Source: Strigamia acuminata (taxonomy: Eukaryota > Arthropoda > Chilopoda > Geophilomorpha > Linotaeniidae). Taken from it: 64,000 nt of DNA. The position numbers and the translations under genes were made by a program. Below the pieces are notes generated by a model. That model was not told the origin of the DNA. It did not search any database and worked only from the letters and a program-made list of their open reading frames with translations. Of this stretch, positions 9,276 to 19,059 are shown piece after piece. Position 1 is the first letter of the stretch. Each line of letters starts with the position of its first letter. The stretch spans positions 36,017,608 through 36,081,607 of the forward strand of contig OX442314.1 in assembly GCA_949358305.1 (NCBI GenBank), written 5' to 3'.

Positions 9276-11371
9276 ATTTGAAACATTTGGAAGTGCTAGA
9301 CTTATCTCACAACTCCATCGCATCTATACCTGAGAAGCTTTTGTCAGAAAATCTGTTGCTGAGAAAATTTCACATGAGCAATAATAAACTCCATGACATA
9401 TCCGCATATTTTTTTAAAACTTCCAAATCAATTGTGGAGATTGATTTCAGCCACAATCAAATTAAAAATCTTGGATTGTGGCTCGAACACACAAAGAAAC
9501 TGGAAGTGCTACGTCTTAATTCGAATGCCATCACTAGCGTTAGTTTATTTAAACTTGTATCTAGCAAAAACCTAAAACACATTACATTAGCTGATAATTC
9601 GATAAGCGTTATTAAACAAATGTCCCCACATCGTGATTCTGCAGTTCATCTTGATCTAAGAAATAACAAGTTTGAAGTTATAGAGCTTCCTCTTACAAAT
9701 ATCATAAAGAGGGCTGAGACACTAGATATGTCAAATAATTGTCTTGAAATGTCTCTACCTGTTTTTAAAACAGAATTTGGCCAAAACATAAAAAACTATA
9801 AATGTTCTAATTGCTGCATACATGAAATTCGCCATGGCATGTTTGATGGCATAACCAAAAGCATTGACATTTCGTTTAATAATATTAGCAAATTAGATGG
9901 CAATGATCTGACAGCATTTCAAAATGTCTCTCAAGTTATTTTGAGCCACAATCAAATTGTCCATGTCAATTTCACGTATTTTGAAATTATTTACATACAT
10001 AACACCAGATTAGTTCATTTTGACTTGTCTCACAATCCATTTGTGTGTGACTGCAGATTAAACAGATTCATCAAGTATCTACGCAATCACAATCAGAGTG
10101 CAATAGTCACTTTTAACACAGAAAGCAATTCCTGTTCTTACCCGCTTGAAATGAATGGTACATCTCTGCTAACGGTTAATAACTTGTATTGTGAGTATCC
10201 CAAAAATTGTCCACCTCGGTGTTACTGCACCGTTGATGACCTCGATGCCCCACTATATGTGTCGATTGCTTGCATTAACTCCAACTTGACTCGTTTCCCC
10301 AAAATACATTCGTATGGTTCAACAGTTGCTGTTCGTTTAAATTTAACCCGAAATAAGATTTCCTCGTTACCAGAAAAACAAGATCCAATTTGGTCGCAGA
10401 TAACAATGTTAGATCTCTCGTATAATAGGTTGGAATTGTTACAAAATATGCCTATATTGCCAAACTTGGCCGTTCTGTATTTAAACAACAACTCCCTCAG
10501 CAAATTCGACGATAAAATTGCGAGTTTGTTAAATTTAGAAAAACTCAAGCTATCGAATAATCCTTGGAAATGTGACTGTGAAATGAGTAAACGTGTGCTC
10601 AAATCTCACCCTTTTAAGGATAAAAATGCATTAACCTGTATGATAGATAATGTACATTACAATTTTACTGATATTACTGATATTGATCGAATTTGTAAAA
10701 GTTTTAATTTGTTATTCCTTTTACTACCAGTTATTATAATTGTAATTTTACTAAGTGTGTTTACAATACTCTCCTACAAGTATAAATCAGAAATTTTCTA
10801 CTACATGTTCTCCAAAGGAATTTGTTTGAGGTTTGTGACCGAAGAAGATATCGATGCCGACAAAACATACGACGCATTCGTCTCGTACAGTAGCGAGGAC
10901 GAAGACTGGATCGTGGACTTCCTTGTCCCGGGGCTGGAAACAGGCAATCCGTCGTACAAACTGTGTCTACACAACCGGGACTGGGGCGCGGGTGAATTTA
11001 TAACCGATCAGATAGTGAAATCGGTGGAAAGCAGCAAACGGACCATCATGGTGTTGACTGACAATTATTTGAAGAGTTCGTGGAGTCGTTTGGAGTTCGA
11101 CATCGCTTATCAAAAGGCGCTCCAAGATAAAGTTCGTCGGGTGATCGCAGTTGTGCCAGACGAAGTTCCCGACTTGTCCAAAATCGATCAGGAATTCAAA
11201 TCATTCATAACTTTGACGACATATGTCGAAGCCAAGAAGCCTTACTTCTGGAGGAAATTAAGATCATCCATGCCCAGAACGATGAACACTCGTTTTGCAT
11301 CGACGAAAAGGAAATCGGTTTATATGAAAGCTGCATTCAATGAAAACTCAGCTGAAACAAAAAACATATAG
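9276..11371 (+). CDS. Toll-like receptor, 5' part cut off by gypsy LTR
   Basis: This single-exon frame encodes about 698 residues of a Toll family membrane receptor for innate immunity or development. Leucine-rich repeats begin at the very first codon. They are followed by a cysteine-rich C-flank (NPFVCDCRLN), an N-flank (CPPRCYC), about four more repeats and a second C-flank (NPWKCDC). A transmembrane helix lies near 10,707-10,785. The cytoplasmic TIR domain has box 1 YDAFVSYSS, box 2 LCLHNRDWGAGEFI and box 3 FWRKLRSSMP. Two cysteine clusters are typical of protostome Tolls. The signal peptide and first repeats are missing because the LTR ends at 9275; no in-frame ATG occurs before about 9374. 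AATAAA lies at 11,416. It is probably a disrupted allele or locus unless the left half continues beyond the element. Confidence 0.93.
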
Positions 11372-11445
11372 TGCTATTGCTTTGTTAATGATATTACATT
11401 TTGTAAAGTGCATTCAATAAAAATTCTGCTGATGATTAAAATAAA

Positions 11446-11492
11446 TAGGGTTATGGTTTTGGTTATGGTTATGGTTATGGTTATGGTTATTA
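11446..11492 (+). repeat. Short TTATGG tandem run
   Basis: About seven imperfect copies of the hexamer GGTTAT/TTATGG lie 75 bp downstream of the Toll-like stop codon. It resembles a degenerate telomere-type array but is not the TTAGG or TTAGGG unit. Confidence 0.6.
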
Positions 11493-11921
11493 CCAGTGAC
11501 TGCTGTTGTTTTGATGTTGCAAGGGTTTTTACACACTCTGCAGCATTTTGGTATTTCATGTGTAGATTATCTTTGTAGTTTTATAATTCATTTTCAGATG
11601 ATTTTGAACCATTTTGAAAAAAAATTCTATTTTGTATTTCTTAATTATACTACAGTCAAAATAAATGTTGCTAATTAAGGCTTGTCTAATTTCTAATCAT
11701 AAGTCTAGTACGAGTAGTAGTAAAAAACCACCACCACGTAACTCCTTCTAATAAATGCTACGTACAGACCAGATCTCTAGTCTAAGTTCTACTACCATCT
11801 TGGATTCACATGTATTTTTTCGGCCGCGTTTCTTGAGTTTTCTTGTCGTGGTCGCTGCCGCTTTCAGGTAAAGTAAATATGAAATTTCAAGCAGTGGGAC
11901 CAGTGGGACCTGTGTGGACCG

Positions 11922-12200
11922 ATGCAAGAAACGATCAGGGAGAAGAGTTATAACTTATGTCCCACTCCCTTTACTCATACCAGTATGGATCAAATCGGTC
12001 CGATTTACATCGTAAAGGAAAAGAAAGAAGTGAAATCATACATTCTTCTTTTCAAGTGCCTTGTAGCAAGAGCAATACACCTGGCGGTTACCGAGGATTT
12101 ATCGGTATTAAAGTTTTTAATGGCGTTTCAGCGCCTGATGCGGATATCCCGCCCTGTTGTACTTTGACAATGCTCGAACCATTGAACGCGGAAACATCGA
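11922..12200 (+). pseudogene. BEL/Pao integrase fragment
   Basis: The frame from 11,922 to 12,167 contains the BEL/Pao integrase signatures: PFTHTSMDQIGPIYI (the catalytic aspartate block), a Lys-Tyr strand, and LVARAIHLAVTEDLS followed by FLMAFQRLM. Homology then stops, and the flanking sequence is frameshifted. It is an old truncated relic without LTRs nearby. Confidence 0.75.
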
Positions 12201-12239
12201 GTTAGAATCGTGGGGTCAGTTTCTGGCACATTCAGACGT

Positions 12240-12790
12240 GAAGACGTTATTTGCAGTTCGGAAAATCATCTAGAAATTTATACCACACAGATGGCTTTGG
12301 ATGGGAGGTGCCTAAGAACGGAAGGAAAGAAAGAAAAAAGGAAAAAGGAAGAGATAAAGCTCTGCGGCGATGTTTGTTAAGGAAAGAAAATTTGACGTTA
12401 AAACTGTTATTGACTCTTGCACGTGCAGCAGAAGCCGGTGAACGACAAGCGACGGTAATGGAGAAGGATTTCAGTGAAAAAAGCCCTAAGGAGGAGGTTG
12501 TAAGTCAAATTTCCGGCGATAAATGAAATTTTCGAGTTCGATGAAATAGAAGAAGTCGCGGGAAATTCCAAAAAAGCGGAAATAGACCGAACCAGGGCGA
12601 GGAAAAACAGGAAACGAGACCAAAGGAGAAGGAGACTTTTGAATGTTATCGTTGCGGACGTCCGGGGTAAATGGCAAATGAATGTACGGTAGCACGAGAA
12701 AAAAGTGTTCGTTTTGCTACAAGAAAGAACATTTTGCGAAGGTATGCAAATTGAAAAATAATAGAGGACGCGATTGTTGAACCACTGATC
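12240..12790 (+). pseudogene. Degenerate gypsy-type gag with two zinc knuckles
   Basis: A Lys/Arg-rich frame (12,251-12,526) includes LTLARAAEAGERQA, typical of gag upstream of the knuckles. At about 12,635-12,770 two CCHC knuckles are legible in shifted frames (CYRCGRPG, with a stop right after it, and CSFCYKKEHFAKVC). Stops and frameshifts show it is dead. The copia element is inserted right after it (12,838). Confidence 0.6.
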
Positions 12791-12837
12791 GAAGACAGTA
12801 TGTAGGAGTCAGCAAGCGTGATATTGAACATAGAATC

Positions 12838-12995
12838 TGTTGAGATATCCTATGATGTCATTATTAGTAAGCGCCACCTAGCGCCTTGTGTATAAATACG
12901 TAATAAACTTTAAGGGAACCACTTCCTGTTTTACCACGTTAATGTTAACACCTTGTCCGTTATTCTACACAACCTAAATCAATTTACATCCAACA
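12838..12995 (+). repeat. Copia 5' LTR
   Basis: The 158-bp LTR (TGTTGAG...CCAACA) contains TATAAATA near 12,890. It matches the 3' LTR except for three base changes near its end and a missing 5-bp segment. Confidence 0.93.
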
Positions 12996-13009
12996 GGTTA
13001 TGGGCCTAG
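12996..13009 (+). other. Copia primer binding site (initiator tRNA-Met half-molecule type)
   Basis: GGTTATGGGCCTAG starts directly after the LTR. It is complementary, with one mismatch, to the anticodon arm of initiator tRNA-Met. This is the unusual internal-tRNA priming known from Drosophila copia. Confidence 0.75.
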
Positions 13010-13158
13010 GAACGCTGTAACTGCACAGGGAAGTAGCTGCAACATTGTATTTGGCATTAATCGTGCCAGAATCTAACTTTTTTGGAAAAATTGTGTATTT
13101 GAGAGATTTTTCGTACGACCACGTTGTAAGAAACTTATAGGGCCGGAAACTGATCAAT

Positions 13159-14574
13159 ATGGCTGAACAAGCACCAGCAGCAACGGGAAGTGGCCACACG
13201 ACTCACCATTTGCACCATTTGAAGAAGTTGGAGGGAATTTCCAACTTTAACAATTGGAAATTTGCCATGGAAATCCAGCTCGTGCGCGAAGGTTTGTGGG
13301 ATTATGTTAGTGGGACGAAAGTCGACGCCACAAAGAGTCGCCTCGCACTGGCTACAATTGCACTTGGCGTCCAGGAACATATATATCAAAAGGTGCGCAG
13401 CTTTACAACTGCAAAGGAGGCGTGGGATAATTTGACAAAACTTTACCAGAGTAAAAGTTTGGGAAACCAAGTTTCTCTTTTAACAGACTTAATCAACATA
13501 AAATACACCGAGTGCAAGGATATGGCCGAGTACATTAGTCGGAAAGTGACCATTGGCCAACAGTTGACGGACATCAATTACGAAGTAGATGACAAGATGA
13601 TGGCGGCGATGCTACTCGCAACCTTACCTGAGGAGTTCAAGCCGATGATTATGGCGCTGGAAAATTGTGGAACTGACATCACGGCGGAATATGTCAAAGT
13701 GAGCCTTCTGCGGGAAGCGGAACGCCGAGAGAAGGAAGTCAACAGCGCCGCATTCAGCTCGAGCACGGGAAATTCAGGACGGTTTCAACGGAATGAGGGT
13801 AACGATTTATCGCGAATAAAATGCCATAGGTGCCACAAATTTGGCCACAAACGAGTGGATTGTCGAGTGAGAATACCCAAGAGCTCGAAAAAGGAAGACA
13901 AGAACAATTCGACAAACAAGACGTACGTTGCCACGGTCTCGGTTGCAGCGCTGATGTCGAAGTCTTCAGATACAGATTGGATTGTGCATTCCGGGGCATC
14001 GCGACATATGTCCCCGCAACGCGAACAATGTGGTAATTTAATAAATGCATCGAAAATAGTAGTGAACACTGCAAACGGTGGTGTGCTTCACGCAGAGCAT
14101 ACTGGAACTGTAGAACTGGTTGTGCGGGTTAATGGAAAGCCTGAAAAGGTGGCATTTCCGGATGTTTATTTTGTAGCAGGTCTAGATGCAAATTTGTTGT
14201 CTGTGCGGCAAATGGAAAAGAATGGAGCGGAAATACGATTTCGGAACGGAAAATGCGAGATACGCAAGTATGGTGTTACAATAATAGGCTGGCCGAGTCA
14301 CCAGGATGAACTGTATCGTTTGGACGTTGTGAATGTCAAAAAGGGCAGACGAGCTCTGAAATGTGCAACCCCTGCAAGTGGCGTAAGCAACAAAATATGG
14401 CACAAACGACTTGGACACTTGAGCGACAGCGGAATGAAAATTCTGCGGGGTATGGTAAACGGTTTGGACATTTCTGGCAAGAAAGAGGATTCAATTAAAG
14501 TGTGTGACCCATGTTTGAAAGGGAAACAACACCGTATGCCTTTTCCTAGTAGTAAAACACCACGTTCGGACTAA
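13159..14574 (+). pseudogene. Copia gag, protease and integrase zinc domain (ends at premature stop)
   Basis: The start ATG (13,159) is followed by the copia gag motif (SNFNNWKFAMEIQL, then TAKEAWDNL). A CCHC knuckle (CHRCHKFGHKRVDC) lies near 13,821-13,863. The protease reads WIVHSGASRHM, with His where the family has the catalytic Asp. An integrase HHCC module follows (WHKRLGHLSDSG...C-x2-C). TAA at 14,572-14,574 interrupts the frame; the same frame resumes with the integrase core at once. Confidence 0.9.
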
Positions 14575-16460
14575 AAACTTGAACTTGTGCACACTGATGT
14601 GTGTGGTGCAATGGCGGAAGCAACAATGGGCGGAGCTAGATATTTTTTAACGTTCATTGACGACCATTCCAGGAAAACTTTTGTGTATTTGTTAAAACAT
14701 AAAAATGAAGCATTTCACAGATTCAAGGAATTCAAGGCGCTCGTTGAAAAGCAGACAGGACACACGATTAAACGACTTCGGTCGGATAATGGCACGAAAT
14801 ACGTCGCGACGGAATTTAAGGACTACATGCACCAACATGGAATTGTCCACGAGCTGACGGTGCCATATACGCCTCAACAAAACTCGGTGGCGGAAAGGAC
14901 GAACAGAACTCTGGTGGAAAAGGCGAGATCGATGTTGCAGGGCGCGTCGCTTGGCAACCAGTATTGGGGAGAAGCCATCATAACAGCAACATATTTGAAG
15001 AATCGTTCGCCAACAGCAGCAGTTCCAGATAAAACTCCCGAGGAGGCATGGAGTGGTGTAATACCGGACATTAGTAAATTACGGACTTTTGGGTGCATTG
15101 CACATGCTCACATACTAAAGGAGAAGCGCCGGAAATGGAGTGCTAAAAGTGAAAAATTGACTTTTTTGGGGTATTGTGAAGTGACGAAAGGTTACCGGCT
15201 GATTGACACCACATCCAGAAAGATAACAATATCACGTGACGTTGTGTTTAACGAAAGCACAAGCGGAAGATCAAATGTTACTTTTGACCAATTTACTAAT
15301 CCTTTCTTTACTGTTATAGAAACGATTCGGAGCGATGGCGATATTTTGGCGTCAACAAACGCTAGTGCAGTGGACACTGCTACTACAGATGCTGATGCTA
15401 CAAATGCTGAGATCATTGCTGAGAACACTGCTGAGGACATTGTTGAAATTTTTGTTCCAGATGAATCGATTGTGGACGCAGATGCCATTGACATTATCAC
15501 CGACTCTGAGGACGAGGACGACGGTGCAGTAGCAGGCGAACCCGAACCACAGCAATTGCGACGCAACCCACAACGCAACTGCGCACCTCCGAAGCGTTCG
15601 GCAGAGCACTACGCTCTTCATACGGCGATGGAACAGTGTGGAGACGATCCCAACTCGTACAGTGAGGCCATGCAACGCCCTGATGCAGACGAATGGAAAC
15701 AGGCCGTTTTGCAGGAACTGGACGCACTTGACAAGTGTAAAACTTGGGAACTCGCTGATTTGCCGCCTGGGCGCAAGCCCATTACTAAACGAACTGCAGA
15801 TGGGAACCTTGAGCGATACAAAGCGCGTTTGGTAGCGCGTGGATGCTCACAAGTGGGCGGAATTGACTACGACAAGACGTTTTCGCCGGTGGTCAAGTAC
15901 ACGACTTTACGGCTCCTTTTGGCGATGGCTGCTGCTAATGGATGGGAAATCGACCAGATGGACGCTGTTACTGCCTTTTTGCACGGTGAATTGAAGGAGG
16001 AAATTTATATGACGCTGCCGGAAGGACTTGAAAAATTACTTGGCAAGGCAAAATATTGTCGTTTAAAAAAGGCGTTGTATGGACTTAAACAGGCCGGGCG
16101 GGCATGGTATGAGCTCCTTGACAAGGGCTTAATTGAAATTGGCTTGACACGCTCGGATTTTGACAATTGTGTTTATTTTTTACGGGATAAATGTGGAATT
16201 ATAATTGTTGCTGTTTATGTGGATGACTTGCTTATTTTCTCTAGCAGTTCGGAATTGAAACGCAGGACAAAAGGACAACTTTCATCAAAGTTTGAGATGA
16301 AGGATTTTGGCGAAGCTCATTATTGTCTTGGCATAAGATTCACCAGAGACCGGAAGCTTGGGACAATCAGTTTGGACCAGTCGGAATACATCAAGCGGAT
16401 GCTGAAACGTTTTGATATGCCGGATTGCAAGCCGACCCCAACACCGACGGATCCAAGTTT
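14575..16460 (+). pseudogene. Copia integrase core and reverse transcriptase
   Basis: This is the same frame as the upstream ORF. The integrase DDE residues are in HTDVCG, SDNGTKY and QQNSVAERTNRTL. A low-complexity acidic linker lies near 15,340-15,540. RT follows, with SPVVKYTTLRLLLA, QMDAVTAFLHGEL and the catalytic YVDD near 16,219-16,230. Homology leaves this frame after about 16,460; the frame itself runs on to 16,632 as noise. Confidence 0.9.
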
Positions 16461-17171
16461 GAAGCTCACCAACTTAATGGCACCGAAGACTGCTACAGAA
16501 AGATACCTTATCAAGAGGCAGTTGGAAGCCTACTTTATGCAGCACAAGCAACAAGACCGGACATCGCGCAAGCTGTGGGAGTGGTCAGTAAATTCAATTC
16601 TAATTTTGGACCTCTCCATTGGATTGCAGTGAAGCGGATCATGCGATATTTGCAAGGAACAATCAACACGAAACTGGTCTACGGAACTTCGAAAAGTTCA
16701 ACAGTCGTTGGTTATGCAGACGCCGATCACGCTAGATGTCTTGACACGAGGAGGTCGACAACGGGATACCTTTTCATGGCAGCTGGTGGGGCAATCAGCT
16801 GGTCCAGTAAGAAACAACTAACTGTTGCTGAATCAACTACAGAAGCGGAATACATGTCTGTATCGATAGCTTCTAAAGAAGCTATTTGGCTGCGACGAGC
16901 CATTCAAGAATTGAAACTCAACGAATGCAAAGTGCCAATTGTTGTTCATTCGGATAACCAGAGCGCACTCAGACTGTCAAAGAATGCTGTGTACCACTCC
17001 AGAACCAAGCATATTGATATCAAGTATCATTTCATCCGGGAAGTCATAAAAAATGGACATATTATCGTCAAGATTATTGGGACTGAGGAGATGATCGCTG
17101 ATATTCTAACCAAGGGACTGACAAAGAAAAAACATCAGTGGTGTACCGAAAAAATGGGATTGTTGAAATAA
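16461..17171 (+). pseudogene. Copia RNase H
   Basis: After the frameshift, the element continues with PYQEAVGSLLYAAQATRPDI. RNase H catalytic motifs follow: GYADADHARC, TEAEYMS, HSDNQSAL and ADILTKGL. It ends at 17,171, about 70 bp before the 3' LTR. Confidence 0.9.
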
Positions 17172-17243
17172 TTTTGTTTTTTGTATACCATATTTGAAAC
17201 TGTTTTTTATTGTATTTTGCATTATGTCATCAATGTGTGGGAG

Positions 17244-17406
17244 TGTTGAGATATCCTATGATGTCATTATTAGTAAGCGCCACCTAGCGCCTTGTGTATA
17301 AATACGTAATAAAATAAACTTTAAGGGAACCACTTCCTGTTTTACCACGTTAATGTTAACACCTTGTCCGTTATTCTACACAACCTCAATCACCTTACAT
17401 CCAACA
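17244..17406 (+). repeat. Copia 3' LTR
   Basis: The 163-bp LTR is preceded by a purine-rich gtgtgggag tract. It is followed by the GAATC target duplication. Confidence 0.93.
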
Positions 17407-17579
17407 GAATCCGCAATGAGAACAGGTCAAAATAGATAGTTTAAATGCCTAGAATCAAATGTCAGGATTATGACAAGGAGGAATAAATTACTTGTTGTGC
17501 AAGCTTGTAAATGAGCGGTTCATTTCTTGGCCTCTCCAAGATGGTTAGACCTGACGGATTCTTAGTATTTTAAATTGAT

Positions 17580-18725
17580 AAAAGATACTAAATTGGCGCA
17601 GTTGGTCAGGATGACAATTTAAATTTGCGGAGGACGCACTAATTTAAAAGAAAAAAATTTAAAAAAAAAAAGAAAAGAAAAGAAAGGAAAAGAAAAGAGA
17701 AAATCGTACGTGTTTCTCGCGGTTTGAACGTCGAACGTTCGTTTTCGCTTGTGATTCTCGACATCGATGGCGGCGCCCAAAATGATATTGGGCCATCCTG
17801 GACCATTTGACGGCAAATATGCCGCAGATTGGGACAGATATTTAGAGCGGGTCGCCGAATTCCGTGTGCTAAATGATATACCTGATTTGAAGCAAAAGTC
17901 CTTGCTCCTGTCGCTCATGGGGCCTAAAGCGTACGCTGAGCTACAAAAAGCAGTCCACCCTGCGGTACTACCGGACAAAACCTATCCGGAGATCGTGGAG
18001 CTGACGCGGTTGCACCTTGAGCCGGTTGCCCAACCACATGTGTCGGCAGCGGTTGGGTTTAAGAGTGCGGAAGAAAGATGAGTCCTTCGAGCAGTACCTG
18101 ACGGTGCTGAAAGGTTTGGCGCAGCCATGTGGCTTCACGACGCCGGAGGAGACGGACGCCAGGATGCTGGACGCATTCCTGAGAGGTGTAAATGACGCAG
18201 GGATGAGGAAATACGTGATGCTCCACAAAAACCTCACGTTAAGACAAGCGGTCAAGTTGGCAACTTCATACGAGGCTGCGATGGCATACGATTTATCAAA
18301 AGTGTTTATTAAATCTGGTAAGAATTGTTTTGAGAACTCTGGGGTATTTGTTTCACAAGGAATTGTGCAGGTTTGAGCACATTAGGAAGTTACATTGTAT
18401 TGGTAACAATACAAAGTACAAAGCATCATCCAGCCCATCAAACATTAGCAATGGGCCATGCCTTTGGTTGTGGTGGTCAAGGCCAATGGTTCAGAATGAA
18501 CAGTCATACTCCCAGCTGGTCTGGCAGGGACGCGATATTTCACGTTGCTTGACCTGTGTCAAGCGTATCAACAAATACCGTTAACTGAGAGCTCGTTATT
18601 CTTGGTGGCAGTCAACACCACTCGGAGTCTCATGCCGGTCACTCGCTCCACTGCCATTTAGGGCTGCCCCCTCTTCGAGGATTTTCTAAAGAGTGGTGGA
18701 CGGTCTAACGAAATCAGGTATAAGT
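17580..18725 (+). pseudogene. Second Ty3/gypsy relic: gag and RT traces
   Basis: TGGCGCAGTTGGTCAGGAT near 17,593 resembles a primer-site region. A gag-like frame starts at ATG 17,767 (MAAPKMILGHPGPFDGKYAA) with the DWDRYLERVAEF motif. It shifts frame near 18,058 and continues (DESFEQYLTVLKGLA, AFLRGVNDAGMRKYVML) to about 18,330. RT traces (YQQIPLTE, 18,570-18,600) follow out of frame with stops. No LTRs were identified. Confidence 0.7.
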
Positions 18726-18770
18726 GATAGAAACAGACGTGACGCACGGGTAAAAACACACAAGAAGAGG

Positions 18771-18860
18771 ATGTCAGGCCCTAGTAAATCCAAGATTCCT
18801 CGTGTATTTGATGATTCATTTGAGGTTCCAAGCTCTTCCAGAGGCCTAATGGAACCAAAA
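18771..18860 (+). CDS. Candidate 5' coding exon, unknown protein or transposon
   Basis: The 30-codon open frame starts at ATG with an A-rich leader and encodes MSGPSKSKIPRVFDDSFEV, then a serine-rich end. It stops at a phase-0 donor (AAA|GTATAAGT). A candidate acceptor (ttttaacag) lies at about 19,034, inside a repeat also present near 30,560. No matching second exon was recognised. Confidence 0.3.
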
Positions 18861-18954
18861 GTATAAGTAATTTGTTAAATTCCCACTTGTTATTAATTTT
18901 TATTTTGTGGTTTTAGCCGGTTGTGTGACCTTATCTATTGGCATTTCAAATGTT

Positions 18955-19057
18955 ACATATGATTTATCACAGTAATTTATTTGATTTATCTGATTTTATT
19001 GCTTGATTTTGATGTTGTTTTTATATTTTAACAGCAAATCAGCTTTAAACTTATTGA
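18955..19057 (+). repeat. Dispersed repeat, copy 1
   Basis: About 100 bp here is nearly identical to 30,489-30,586 (same strand), apart from a short 3-4 bp insertion. The shared end includes atattttaacagcaaatc. Confidence 0.85.
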
Positions 19058-19059
19058 TA

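Larger units (their letters stand above)
12838..17406 (+). mobile_element. Copia (Ty1) LTR retrotransposon, defective full-length copy
   Basis: The element is 4,569 bp with two LTRs (158 and 163 bp) and a perfect 5-bp target duplication GAATC (12,833-12,837 and 17,407-17,411). The LTRs differ by three substitutions and one 5-bp indel. The order gag-protease-integrase-RT-RNase H is that of copia. Coding defects are a histidine in place of the protease catalytic aspartate (13,987-13,989), a stop at 14,572-14,574 and a frameshift between about 16,440 and 16,500. Confidence 0.95.
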
